Shown: positions 41,862 to 50,771 of the stretch, piece by piece
Numbering within the stretch: position 1 is the stretch's first letter
Layout of the letters: the number at the start of each line of letters is the position of its first letter
The notes under the pieces: model-generated
What the model saw: only the letters and a program-made list of their open reading frames with translations
What the model was told of the DNA's origin: nothing
Database searches by the model: none
Program-made: the position numbers and the translations under genes
Assembly: GCF_004138165.1 (NCBI RefSeq)
Contig: NZ_RYFF01000002.1
Coordinates: 186,001-250,000 of the forward strand
Direction: 5' to 3'
Length of the DNA: 64,000 nucleotides
From: Candidatus Chloroploca sp. Khr17
GTDB lineage: Bacteria > Chloroflexota > Chloroflexia > Chloroflexales > Chloroflexaceae

Positions 41862-43742
41862 TTATTGCGCCCAGAGCGGCCAGCGATTCTGCGCCCCATT
41901 CGCGGTGAGGCGTGCCAGGTTCTGGCCATCAACCCCGATGGTGTAGATCTCATAGTTGCCGGTGCGGTCACTTGCAAAGGCGAGGGTACGACTATCGGCC
42001 GACCAGGTTGGTGCTTCGTTGTTCCCTGGCTCGGCAAAGATGCGCGTGCGCCCAAACACAAGATCATAGAGCGCCAGTTGCCAGCGTCCCTCTTGTTTGA
42101 TCGAGTAGGCCAGGGTACGACCATCAGGTGAGAGCCGGACGTACCGATTGTCAGTACGATTGTCGGTGAGCCGTCGGGCATTCACGAGGTTGGCAAAGAC
42201 GTAATCCTGCCCATCGTTTATATAATTGAGTTCGGCTTGATAGAGGTCAAAGGTGCCGGCGCAGTTGGCCGTCCAGTAGATCCGCCGTCCATCAGGTGAC
42301 CACGAAGGTGTTTCGTTGACACATCCATCACCGGTCAGTTGCACCGGATTATTGCCACTGATTGGTGCGAGCATCAACTCTTGGCTGCCGTTGCCCATCC
42401 GATCCGAGACAAAGACCAGCTTGGTTCCATCGGGTGACGCTGCAGCGTTGTAGTCATTCGCTGTATTGTTGGGCAGATACCCTGGGAAGGGGCCGGGCAT
42501 AGGCCAGCCTTGGCCGTCGCTGTAGCTGAGCCGTCTGACCCGAGCATTCCAGGCGTTGTCGCCATCATAGACGGTCACGATATCGAATTCATAGAGTTGA
42601 CGGAACCCGGTGCCTGCACGTCGCGAGTCGCCAAGCAGGCTTTGCTGGCCGGGATCCCAGCTGCGGCGCCACGAGAAGGCCACCGTTTCGTGGTCGTTAA
42701 AAGTGATCCGCTGGCTTTGCCCATTGCCATCGTAACGATAGACTTCCCAGTGGCTACCGGTGTCAACATTCGACGCATAGACCAGGATCTCGCGTGGTTC
42801 TGGCGAGACCCAGGGCGTACCAAGGTCGGGATAGCGCCACTGGAAGTAGTGCTGGCCAACGTTGCCCATTTCGACTTTGTACCCAGCCGGGTTGGTGGGC
42901 ACATAGGTCAGCACACGCCGCTCGAAGAGTTGCACCAGGACATTTTGTTCAACGGCGCCGATCTGGGCGCGTGTCCAGTAGGCATCCGTAATCGGCAAGC
43001 CCATCGCAAAGAGCCAGTCAACCACGGGGCCGCGTACGATGCGCCCATCAATGACGATCGGACCTTGCTGGCCCATAAAATCCCAGAAGATCCGGGGAAT
43101 ATTGTGACCGGTGACGCTGTTGTACTGCACGATCTCGGTTTCGGGAAGGGCCAGGTCGGGGCGTTGGCCCAGGTTGCCCGCCCGGTCAATGGTCAGGCTG
43201 ATCCGGTCACCAATGCGCTGTGGGTCACGATAGCCATTGTCAATCGTCGCGACACCAGCAAACGAGCCATAGCCTGGCGAGGTCGGGTTGGCGTTGCGCG
43301 GATTGCCCGCAACGGGCACATCACTTGGCCCACGCATATCAACATCATACGGGTCATCGCCACGCTGCAACCGACCACTGACCAGTTCTTTGACCAGCAG
43401 GCCATTGGTGACACCCTGGGCAGGGCCGCCAAAATCACTGGGGTTGTTCAGTTCCATTCGGGCTTTGTCAAAATACTGCACGGTTCTGAGCCCGTTCGCG
43501 CCCTGGCGATAAAATTCGGCATAGTCGAACCATGGCTCTGGCCCCCAATACCATGTTCGCCCTGAACGTACCGCTTCGCTGTCCGTTCGTGTCCAAACCT
43601 GCTCGAACCGCGGATCGGCGAAGCGTGTCCTCCCGCCATCAAACGGCGCTGCCCCGATCGGCACAGCGGCGAAGAGCAACCCAACGATCAAAGGAGCCGT
43701 CAGCAGGGCCATCATACGTTGCGTCAATCGTCTCGTATTCAT
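41862..43742 (-). CDS. Secreted TolB-like beta-propeller protein
   Basis: A 626-residue exported protein. The signal peptide is MNTRRLTQRMMALLTAPLIV through GAA. The N-terminal domain (about 35-335) contains FERRVLTYVPTNPAGYKVEM and GNVGQHYFQWRY, a pattern I associate with secreted Chloroflexi proteins. The C-terminal half is a six-bladed PD40/WD40-like propeller (SPDGTKLVFVSDRMGNGSQE, SPDGRRIYWTANCAGTFDLY, SADSRTLAFASDRTGNYEIY). I chose the ATG at 43742, which has AAGGAGGAG upstream; the longer frame has no further family sequence. Function is unknown. Confidence 0.85.
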   Translation of the reverse strand: MNTRRLTQRMMALLTAPLIVGLLFAAVPIGAAPFDGGRTRFADPRFEQVWTRTDSEAVRSGRTWYWGPEPWFDYAEFYRQGANGLRTVQYFDKARMELNNPSDFGGPAQGVTNGLLVKELVSGRLQRGDDPYDVDMRGPSDVPVAGNPRNANPTSPGYGSFAGVATIDNGYRDPQRIGDRISLTIDRAGNLGQRPDLALPETEIVQYNSVTGHNIPRIFWDFMGQQGPIVIDGRIVRGPVVDWLFAMGLPITDAYWTRAQIGAVEQNVLVQLFERRVLTYVPTNPAGYKVEMGNVGQHYFQWRYPDLGTPWVSPEPREILVYASNVDTGSHWEVYRYDGNGQSQRITFNDHETVAFSWRRSWDPGQQSLLGDSRRAGTGFRQLYEFDIVTVYDGDNAWNARVRRLSYSDGQGWPMPGPFPGYLPNNTANDYNAAASPDGTKLVFVSDRMGNGSQELMLAPISGNNPVQLTGDGCVNETPSWSPDGRRIYWTANCAGTFDLYQAELNYINDGQDYVFANLVNARRLTDNRTDNRYVRLSPDGRTLAYSIKQEGRWQLALYDLVFGRTRIFAEPGNNEAPTWSADSRTLAFASDRTGNYEIYTIGVDGQNLARLTANGAQNRWPLWAQ

Positions 43743-43789
43743 GGTCTCCTCCTTGTAGCTACATGCGCACAAGCTGCGCTTGCGATCTT

Positions 43790-43920
43790 GCGATGGGGAT
43801 ACCCATCGCATCCTCACCCGAAAAGCTTCTTGTGTGTCATGCACAAGATCAGGGTTTGGGGCCTGTGTCTCCTCCGCGTATCCCCGCAGGTGCTTATCCA
43901 GGCGTCTTGTTTGTAGTATA
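43790..43920 (-). promoter_or_regulatory. Upstream region of the TolB-like gene
   Basis: A minus-strand TATACT (43920-43915) with a weak TTCAGT 17 bases before it is the likely promoter. An 8-bp hairpin (43790-43797 with 43802-43809, loop GATA) lies in the leader. The 354-base gap to the plus-strand transporter otherwise holds only the -10 at 44029. Confidence 0.4.
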
Positions 43921-44028
43921 GGGCTTGACCTGTGCAAACTGAATGAAGGTTGGTTTTACAAGGGCTTGTACAGACCTGAACATGCGCTGAAGAAGGTATC
44001 AGGTTCTAGCCAGCCATGGGAGCAATGG

Positions 44029-44034
44029 TATAAT
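44029..44034 (+). promoter_or_regulatory. Extended -10 of the AI-2E family gene
   Basis: TGGTATAAT (hexamer 44029-44034) with a weak -35. It would start transcription near 44041, 56 bases before the ATG. Confidence 0.5.
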
Positions 44035-44096
44035 ACCCATGAACTTCGTTTTCTATTGGCGTAAACTGCATAAGCGCATAGCTCAAGGATCACGGT

Positions 44097-45188
44097 ATGG
44101 CCTTCAAACTGGATCTACGTGCCTGGTTTGCCATTGTCGCGTTGGGGCCAACCATTTATGTCGCAATTCAGATTCTTCCCATTTTGCGGAATCTGCTGAC
44201 CCTTACGATTGTTGCGGCGCTGCTGACGCTCTTGATCAATCCTGTTGCTGATCGGCTTGAGCGTCGCGGCTTCTCACGAGGGTTTACGGCGGGGGCGACC
44301 CTTGGTGGGGTGATTGCCATCCTTGCGGCCCTGGTGCTGATGTTGCTGCCGATCCTGTTTGAGAGTCTGCGCCTTCTTTCAGGGGCGTTGACGCGGCTGG
44401 CCAATGATCTGCCAGCCCAACTGGAAGCCACTTTTGGTCTCTCTGAGTTTGGGGCCTTTGGTGAACGCCTGATTGGTGATGCGGCGGCGGCGATTCAGTG
44501 GGGGCTTGGGCAAATTGGGGGAACAGTGGGGCAGGTGGGCGCGTTGGGCTTTGCCGCTTTTGTGCTCTTTGTCGTTGTTTTTACGCTGGTCAGTAGCAAA
44601 ACCAGTGCCGTCTGGGTCATGCGGCTCTTTCTACCAGTACGCTATCACCAGCGGACGACCCAGTTGACGCATGCAGTCAGTCACGGGCTATCACGCTGGT
44701 TTCTGGCCCAATTGGCGATTTGTGGCTACTACACGATTGCCTATACGATTACGAATCTGATTCTTGGGGTACCTTATGGGGTGCAGATCGCAGTAGTGAG
44801 CGGGTTGCTCGAGTTTATTCCCTATCTGGGTGGCATTGTTGGGATGATCCTCGGTGCACTCGCGGCGGCAACGGTCAGTCCAACGCTCGCGGTGCTAACC
44901 TTGATCGTGAATGTGATCATCGGAGCGATCGCGGTCTATGTGGTGGCCCCCTATGCCTTCTCGAAAGCGGTGGAAGTTCCGGTCGCTTTGATTTTGCTAG
45001 GCCTCTTTATTGGCGGTCAAATCGGTGGTTTCTTTGCGGCCTTGCTGACCGTGCCAATCATTACGGCAGGTATGGTCATTTTGCGTGAATTGCGCCCCGA
45101 TCTTCGCCCGAAATCTTCCCCAACTGAGCCATCGTCCGATGTCACCGTTGTGCCGGTTGGCCAACCGCGTGATCTACCAGGTAATTAA
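44097..45188 (+). CDS. AI-2E family transporter (PerM/YhhT type)
   Basis: A 363-residue membrane protein with about eight helices. The first pair is WFAIVALGPTIYVAIQILPI and LTLTIVAALLTLLINPVADR. The family segment GVIAILAALVLMLLPILFES, a central soluble part (LSGALTRLANDLPAQLEATF) and the late VVSGLLEFIPYLGGIVGMIL are typical. Family members have been tied to autoinducer-2 export and to sodium/proton exchange, so the substrate is open. The ATG follows AAGGATCACGGT. The gap to the next gene (45189-45286) has a degenerate inverted pair (TAATACCAG and TTGGTATAA). Confidence 0.9.
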   Translation: MAFKLDLRAWFAIVALGPTIYVAIQILPILRNLLTLTIVAALLTLLINPVADRLERRGFSRGFTAGATLGGVIAILAALVLMLLPILFESLRLLSGALTRLANDLPAQLEATFGLSEFGAFGERLIGDAAAAIQWGLGQIGGTVGQVGALGFAAFVLFVVVFTLVSSKTSAVWVMRLFLPVRYHQRTTQLTHAVSHGLSRWFLAQLAICGYYTIAYTITNLILGVPYGVQIAVVSGLLEFIPYLGGIVGMILGALAAATVSPTLAVLTLIVNVIIGAIAVYVVAPYAFSKAVEVPVALILLGLFIGGQIGGFFAALLTVPIITAGMVILRELRPDLRPKSSPTEPSSDVTVVPVGQPRDLPGN

Positions 45189-45286
45189 TACCAGTTTAAC
45201 TTGCAGATTGCTGCGCATGGCTTTCCAATGCGTTTTGGCGGTACTGCCTGTGCGGATTGCTCAAATCCAATTGGTATAAAACGTGG

Positions 45287-46942
45287 CTAGCGCAGATCGC
45301 CCTGGATTTCACGGTAGCTGTCGGTATACCACCGGATCACGGTACGATAACGATCTTCGGTGCCGAAGAGTTGGCGACTGACGGCGCTATCAGGGTCGTC
45401 AAGCCCTGAGCCGCCTAACTGAGTCTCAGTGGTAAAACGATAGAGGGGTTGATAGAGCGTGATGGCCGGCACCAGTTCGATCCAGCGTTGCTGAAACGTG
45501 ACATAATCAGCAATACGGGCGGCTAGCTCTTGCTCGGTGCGTGCCCGCCGCAGGAGGATATCAATCTCGCGGTTTTCGAGCCCGGTCACATTCAGTTCAC
45601 TGCTCGAATGCCAGAGCAGATAAGGATCGGGATCAGGTCCAAGCCGTGCCCAGCTATGGAGCGCAAGCGTGAAATCGCCTGCGCGCAGTTGCCGTTGGAG
45701 GGTTGCGCTCTCTAGCTCAACCACTTCAATCGTCAATCCCAATTCGGCCCATTGACGCGCCACTTCATTGGCGGCCATAATGCGGCGCGGTTCGCTGTCA
45801 ACTAGCAGACTCGCCGTCACAGGAACATTATTATCCGTCAGCAGGCCCTGGTCATTGAGTGCATACCCGAGTTCACGGAGCATTGTTGCCGCACGTGCAG
45901 GATCGGCGTCGTACCAGGTGAGTTCGGGCGCGGCCGCCCATGATCCGTTCAAGATGGGTGTATCGAGTCGCACAACACTGCTGTTGAGGGCCTCTTCAAT
46001 CAGGAGATCTTTGTCGAGGCCATGGGCAAGCGCTTGCCGAAAGCCGATATCATTAAAGGGGTAGGTACGAAGATTAAAGCTGAGTACCGTATAATCATCG
46101 AGCGGAACGACATTGCTGCGGAGGTTGCTTGCCGACATAACGCCTGGTTGCTCAGGGTCGATCCGCTCGCCGTATGCAGTCACCGTACCGCGCGACAGCG
46201 CTGCCTGGGCTGCGGCAGGGGCGGCAAGAAAGCGCAGTTCAATCCGGTCGAGGTAGGGGCGCCCGGTAGCATAAGCCTCATTTGCCTCGAGCAAAGCGTG
46301 CTCTTCATTGAGTTCGATCAGCCGATACGGCCCGCTGCCGACGAGTTGTTCAGCAAAAGCCGAACTTGCCCACTGGTCAGGGGGTAGGCCAAAGAGCAAG
46401 TGGGCTGGGAGGATCGGCACGCGGGCAAAACTCAAAAACGAGGCGAGCGGTTCAACAAGGGTAACTCGCACCGTATAATCGTCAAGGCGATCAACCAGCA
46501 ATGAACGCCACACCTCGGCCACCCCTGGTTCACCTGGCTCTTCGAGGATCTGCAGGGTACGCAGAGTAAAGACCACATCATCAGCGGTGACTGGCTGCCC
46601 ATCGTGCCAGGTGGCATTGCGTTGGAGCCTGAAGAGATAGGTTGTTCCCGTGGGATCAAGCTCATAGGACGCGAGGCCTGGTTCGAGCAGACCATCGGCC
46701 CCAATCCGTACCAGACTATCAAAAATCAGCGCAATGAGGTCACGGCCTACGGGATCAGTCAGTGGATTGTTGAGCAGCGGAATGGGCAGTTGGGGGCTGC
46801 CTACTACTGCCTCGATATGCGCCCCTCCCTCGAGGGGACTTGCCACCGAGGTGGTCGTGAGGGCAAGCCGCCCGAGGAGGCCCGTCACAAGCAGAATGCT
46901 CAGGGTCGCAATAACGAGTTGCCAGCGAATGCGACGCGCCAT
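45287..46942 (-). CDS. Peptide/nickel-type ABC transporter substrate-binding protein
   Basis: A 551-residue family-5 solute-binding protein. It has an N-terminal membrane anchor or uncleaved signal (LVIATLSILLVTGLLGRLAL) and no lipobox cysteine. Seen are the family elements GLEPGLASYELDPTGTTYLF-type (here LLEPGLASYELDP), LQRNATWHDGQPVTADDVVF, GSGPYRLIEL and FNLRTYPFNDIGFRQALAHG. No permease or ATPase gene is near. It lies only four bases after secG, so the two are cotranscribed; the ligand is unknown. Confidence 0.88.
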   Translation of the reverse strand: MARRIRWQLVIATLSILLVTGLLGRLALTTTSVASPLEGGAHIEAVVGSPQLPIPLLNNPLTDPVGRDLIALIFDSLVRIGADGLLEPGLASYELDPTGTTYLFRLQRNATWHDGQPVTADDVVFTLRTLQILEEPGEPGVAEVWRSLLVDRLDDYTVRVTLVEPLASFLSFARVPILPAHLLFGLPPDQWASSAFAEQLVGSGPYRLIELNEEHALLEANEAYATGRPYLDRIELRFLAAPAAAQAALSRGTVTAYGERIDPEQPGVMSASNLRSNVVPLDDYTVLSFNLRTYPFNDIGFRQALAHGLDKDLLIEEALNSSVVRLDTPILNGSWAAAPELTWYDADPARAATMLRELGYALNDQGLLTDNNVPVTASLLVDSEPRRIMAANEVARQWAELGLTIEVVELESATLQRQLRAGDFTLALHSWARLGPDPDPYLLWHSSSELNVTGLENREIDILLRRARTEQELAARIADYVTFQQRWIELVPAITLYQPLYRFTTETQLGGSGLDDPDSAVSRQLFGTEDRYRTVIRWYTDSYREIQGDLR

Positions 46943-46946
46943 AGCT

Positions 46947-47177
46947 TTAGAAGATCGGTAGGCTGGTGATCAGCGCGAGCATCAAAAAGACGACACTCAA
47001 CACAATCGTAGCCTGATGCATGGTCTTCTCTAGCCCGCGACGGGTGCGATAGATCGAACTCGTATCGCGATTGGCCATCCCAAGCGAGCGTGCCTGCAAC
47101 ACAACCAGCGTAATAAGCACGGCGCTGACGATAATCATGGAAAAATAGAGCGCAAGCTCCACGTTTCTTTTCTCCAT
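46947..47177 (-). CDS. secG: Preprotein translocase subunit SecG
   Basis: A 76-residue membrane protein of the SecYEG channel. Two helices are visible: ALYFSMIIVSAVLITLVVLQ and ATIVLSVVFLMLALITSLPI. A short loop with YRTRRGLEKTMH lies between them, in keeping with SecG. A minus-strand extended -10, TGGTATACT (hexamer 47209-47204), precedes it. It is followed after four bases by a substrate-binding protein gene. Confidence 0.9.
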   Translation of the reverse strand: MEKRNVELALYFSMIIVSAVLITLVVLQARSLGMANRDTSSIYRTRRGLEKTMHQATIVLSVVFLMLALITSLPIF

Positions 47178-47203
47178 ACTAGACGACGAAGCAAACTTTT
47201 CTT

Positions 47204-47229
47204 AGTATACCACATGCACCGTGTATAAT
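47204..47229. promoter_or_regulatory. Back-to-back -10 elements of secG and the FAD oxidoreductase gene
   Basis: TATACT on the minus strand (47209-47204, extended by TG) serves secG; TATAAT on the plus strand (47224-47229) serves the gene at 47284. Their -35 regions overlap each other and are poor, so the two promoters may compete. Confidence 0.45.
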
Positions 47230-47283
47230 ATTTCAGCGGGTGAGTCCTGCATATGTGTCCTGGGAAAGGCGGGGTGTGACACC

Positions 47284-48441
47284 ATGGCAAGAGGTGCGCA
47301 GGTTGTAATCATTGGTGCCGGGGTGATCGGGTCGAGCATTGCCTATCATCTGGCAATACGGGGCTGTACTGATGTGTTGATCCTGGAGAAAGAGGAAGCG
47401 GAAATTAGTGGCAGTACTGCCCGTTCGGCGGCGGGGGTGCGGCATCAGTTTTCGAATACGACCAATATTTTGCTCTCGCGCCATAGTATTGAGAAGTTAC
47501 GCGTTTTTGATGAAGAGGTGGGCGGCCATGCCGAGTTGCATCAGGTTGGGTATCTCTTCCTCGTCAATGATCCGGTTACCTGGCAAGAGTATCAACGCAA
47601 TGTTGCCCTGCAGCGTGAGCTTGGTGTCCGCGTTGAGCTTCTGACCCCTGATGAGGCAGCCCGGTTTGTGCCACGGATGCGTACTGACGATCTGCTCGGG
47701 GCGACGTTTGGCCTTGATGATGGCTATTGCGATCCATACGGGATTGCTCTCGGCTACTTGCGGGCGGCCCAGCGCCTGGGGGTACGGTTGCAACGTGCGA
47801 CTCAGGTGACGGGTTTTGACTGCGTCGCCGGGCGCGTTGCTGCGGTACAGACGAATCAAGGCCCGGTTGCCTGTGATACTGTCGTCAATGCGGCTGGTCC
47901 CTGGGCCGGTGAGGTAGCGGCACGCGCTGGCCTCGATGTACCGGTGCGCCCCTATCGACGCAATATCTATATGACGACGCCCTTCCCGCAGATTCCTGGG
48001 CCTATTCCGCTGACCATTGACGTTGGCTCTGGTTTCTATATGCGCCACGAGGGTGCCGGGATCTTGATGGGCAAATCGAATCTCGATGAGCCGAGTAGCT
48101 TTAATCAGACCGTTGACTGGGACTGGCTTGATCATGTGCTCGAAGTCGGTCTGGCTCGCTTCCCCCTTCTTGAAGAGGCTGGCCTGGCTGAAAGCCAGTG
48201 CTGGGCGGGCCTCTATGAAATTACCCCTGATCATAATCCGATCCTCGGCTATCATCCCGATCTGCAAGGCTATCTTGATGCCAGTGGCTTTAGCGGGCAT
48301 GGCATTATGCATGCGCCGGCTACCGGGATGCTGATTGCTGAGGAGATTCTTGATGGACGAGCACAGACGATCAACATTGATGAGTTGCGGATTAATCGTT
48401 TTCGCGATGGTGCAGCACAGATTGAACGCAATGTGATTTGA
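47284..48441 (+). CDS. FAD-dependent oxidoreductase (DAO/sarcosine oxidase beta-like)
   Basis: A 385-residue DAO-fold amine or amino acid oxidase-like enzyme. The FAD site is VVIIGAGVIGSSIAYHLAIR (residues 7-26). SGSTARSAAGVRHQFS is typical of sarcosine oxidase/glycine oxidase relatives, and the C-terminal YLDASGFSGHGIMHAPATG gives the second FAD contact. The start at 47284 (MARGAQVVIIGAG) was chosen over upstream in-frame ATGs because GGCGGGG precedes it and family proteins begin here. Substrate (sarcosine, dimethylglycine or another amine) cannot be told. Confidence 0.9.
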   Translation: MARGAQVVIIGAGVIGSSIAYHLAIRGCTDVLILEKEEAEISGSTARSAAGVRHQFSNTTNILLSRHSIEKLRVFDEEVGGHAELHQVGYLFLVNDPVTWQEYQRNVALQRELGVRVELLTPDEAARFVPRMRTDDLLGATFGLDDGYCDPYGIALGYLRAAQRLGVRLQRATQVTGFDCVAGRVAAVQTNQGPVACDTVVNAAGPWAGEVAARAGLDVPVRPYRRNIYMTTPFPQIPGPIPLTIDVGSGFYMRHEGAGILMGKSNLDEPSSFNQTVDWDWLDHVLEVGLARFPLLEEAGLAESQCWAGLYEITPDHNPILGYHPDLQGYLDASGFSGHGIMHAPATGMLIAEEILDGRAQTINIDELRINRFRDGAAQIERNVI

Positions 48442-48450
48442 CGTTGTTAT

Positions 48451-48485
48451 CAGGCTGTATGGGGGCACTGCCCCCATACAGCCTG
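48451..48485 (+). terminator. 16-bp hairpin after the FAD oxidoreductase gene
   Basis: Arms 48451-48466 and 48470-48485 are exact complements around ACT. It begins ten bases past the stop codon. Confidence 0.75.
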
Positions 48486-48581
48486 AATGTTAGGGTGCCA
48501 GCATACGTGCAATTCCTGGTGGCCGCAGGCCCCCAAACCCCCAGCCAGAGGCGTACGTTCGGTTGGCGAGGAGTAGCCTGG

Positions 48582-50768
48582 ATGCGCGTGGTCTATACTA
48601 TTACGATTTTTGTTAGCGCGTTGCTGCTGTTTCTGCTTCAGCCGATGTTCGCCCGGATGATTTTGCCTCTGCTTGGCGGTACGCCAGCCGTCTGGAATAC
48701 CGCGATGGTCTTTTATCAGAGCATGTTGCTTGTCGGCTATGCCTATGCGCATGTGACGATCCGTTGGCTCGGGGCACGCCGTCAGGCAATGGTGCATTTG
48801 GTGGTGATGTTGTTGCCTCTGGTGACACTGCCGATTACCGTTCCTGCCGGTTGGTTGCCGCCCACCGAGGCAAATCCAGCGTTCTGGGTGCTGGCGCTGC
48901 TGACGGTTGCGGTTGGCTTGCCCTATTTTGTTGTGTCGACGAGCAGCCCCCTTGTGCAGGCCTGGTTTGCCGCCGCTGGCCCTCGGGTGGGCAATCCTTA
49001 TACCCTCTATGCTGCCAGCAACCTCGGCAGTATGCTGGCTTTGCTCGGTTACCCCGTGCTGCTTGAGCCATATGTCCGCCTCGATCAACAGAGTTTGCTC
49101 TGGTCGCTTGGGTATGGCCTGCTCGTCTTGCTTGCCCTCGCCTGTGCTCTGGTGCTCTGGCGGTTACCGATTGTTGCGCCCTTGTCGGGTGATCTTGCCA
49201 CGCCCCCGGTTGAGCAGGCGCCAACCTGGCGGCAACGTGGACGCTGGGTCTTGCTTGCAACTGTGCCTTCGAGTCTGCTCTTGAGTCTGACGACCTATGT
49301 GACGACCGATCTGGCGGCGATCCCGTTGCTTTGGGTCTGGCCGTTAGCGCTCTATCTCTTGACCTTTACCCTGGTGTTTGCCGCTCGCCCACCTCTTCCG
49401 CACTGGCTGATGGTGCGGGCGATGCCAATTCTTGTCGTGCCCCTTTTTGTGACGATTATTGCGCAGGCGACGCAGCCTTTTGGTCTCTTGCTGGCGCTGC
49501 ACCTCGGGGTCTTTTTTGTGGTTGCGATGGTCTGCCATGGCGAACTAGCCGCAGATCGCCCGGCCCCGCGTTACCTGACTGAATTTTATCTTCTGATGTC
49601 GGTTGGTGGGGCGCTTGGGGGCATCTTCAATGCACTCATCGCACCGACGATTTTTGTGACCATTCTAGAGTACCCGCTGGCGCTGATCCTGGCGGCCCTG
49701 TTGTTGCCGGTGATCACGGGTGAGACTACGGCGATGATTCCGCGCCAGCAACGTCTCAACGATGTAGCGATACCGCTTGGCCTTGGGCTGCTTACGGCTA
49801 TCTTGATCATCGCTGGTCAGCGGGTTGGCATCGTTGGTTCAACCGGATTGATGGTAATGCTTGGTCTTCCCGCGTTGATTGGTTTCAGTTTCTCGCGGCG
49901 TCCCCTCCGCTTTGGGCTTGGGTTGCTTGCCCTGCTTGTGGCAGGCGCTCTCTTCAATCCTGGCAACGGCGACCAGATCTATGCCCAGCGTACCTTCTTT
50001 GGGGTTCACCGGGTGCTGTTAGAGCCAGGGGGGGGCTACCGTGTGCTGGTGCATGGCAATACCAAACATGGGTTGCAAAGTCTCGATCCAGCACGTCAGA
50101 CCGAGCCATTGAGCTACTATACAACGAGTGGCCCGCTTGGGCAGATTTTTGCGGAACGGCAGGATCGGTCTGATCTGCGGGTTGGCGGGGTAGGCATGGG
50201 AACCGCCTCGATGGCCTGTTATGCGCGGCCCGGGCAGACCTGGACTTTTTACGAGATCGATCCAGAAGTGATTGCCATTGCCCGTGACACCGATCTTTTC
50301 ACCTTTCTCAGCAGATGTTTGCCCGATGCTCTGATTGTCCCTGGTGACGCTCGGCTCTCGCTCCAGCAGACCGACCGCATCTATGATCTGCTGGTACTTG
50401 ATGCCTATTCATCTGATGCGATTCCGATCCATTTGATCACCCGTGAAGCCCTGCAACTCTACCGTGACCGGCTTGCGGACGGTGGCTTGCTGGCGTTTCA
50501 CATCTCGAATCGCTTCTTTGATCTCGAACCGGTGCTCGCCAGGCTTGCCGATGATGCCGGGATGATTGCCATGATACGCCACGATCTAGCGGTGACGCCC
50601 GAGCAGGATGCAGCGGGATACTGGACATCGAGTTGGGCCGTGCTAGCCGACTCCGAGGCTGACCTTGGTCACCTGCGCGATGATCCGCGTTGGCGGCGTG
50701 CGGTTTTCTCGCCGCAGACCCCTCTTTGGACCGACGATTTTGCCAGTGTGCTCAGTGTGCTGAAGTAG
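48582..50768 (+). CDS. Membrane-bound spermidine-synthase-like protein
   Basis: A 728-residue two-part protein. Residues 1-430 carry about ten to eleven membrane helices (SALLLFLLQPMFARMILPLL first). Residues 500-728 form a Rossmann domain like spermidine synthase: VGGVGMGTASMACYARPGQT as motif I, then FYEIDPEVIAIARD, and YDLLVLDAYSSDAIPIHLIT where polyamine synthases have YDVIIxDxxDP. The usual aspartates for putrescine binding are therefore not conserved. The start at 48582 (MRVVYTITIF) was chosen because the upstream part of the longer frame covers the terminator. Fused proteins of this kind are widespread, but their reaction is not known. Confidence 0.85.
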   Translation: MRVVYTITIFVSALLLFLLQPMFARMILPLLGGTPAVWNTAMVFYQSMLLVGYAYAHVTIRWLGARRQAMVHLVVMLLPLVTLPITVPAGWLPPTEANPAFWVLALLTVAVGLPYFVVSTSSPLVQAWFAAAGPRVGNPYTLYAASNLGSMLALLGYPVLLEPYVRLDQQSLLWSLGYGLLVLLALACALVLWRLPIVAPLSGDLATPPVEQAPTWRQRGRWVLLATVPSSLLLSLTTYVTTDLAAIPLLWVWPLALYLLTFTLVFAARPPLPHWLMVRAMPILVVPLFVTIIAQATQPFGLLLALHLGVFFVVAMVCHGELAADRPAPRYLTEFYLLMSVGGALGGIFNALIAPTIFVTILEYPLALILAALLLPVITGETTAMIPRQQRLNDVAIPLGLGLLTAILIIAGQRVGIVGSTGLMVMLGLPALIGFSFSRRPLRFGLGLLALLVAGALFNPGNGDQIYAQRTFFGVHRVLLEPGGGYRVLVHGNTKHGLQSLDPARQTEPLSYYTTSGPLGQIFAERQDRSDLRVGGVGMGTASMACYARPGQTWTFYEIDPEVIAIARDTDLFTFLSRCLPDALIVPGDARLSLQQTDRIYDLLVLDAYSSDAIPIHLITREALQLYRDRLADGGLLAFHISNRFFDLEPVLARLADDAGMIAMIRHDLAVTPEQDAAGYWTSSWAVLADSEADLGHLRDDPRWRRAVFSPQTPLWTDDFASVLSVLK

Positions 50769-50771
50769 CCT

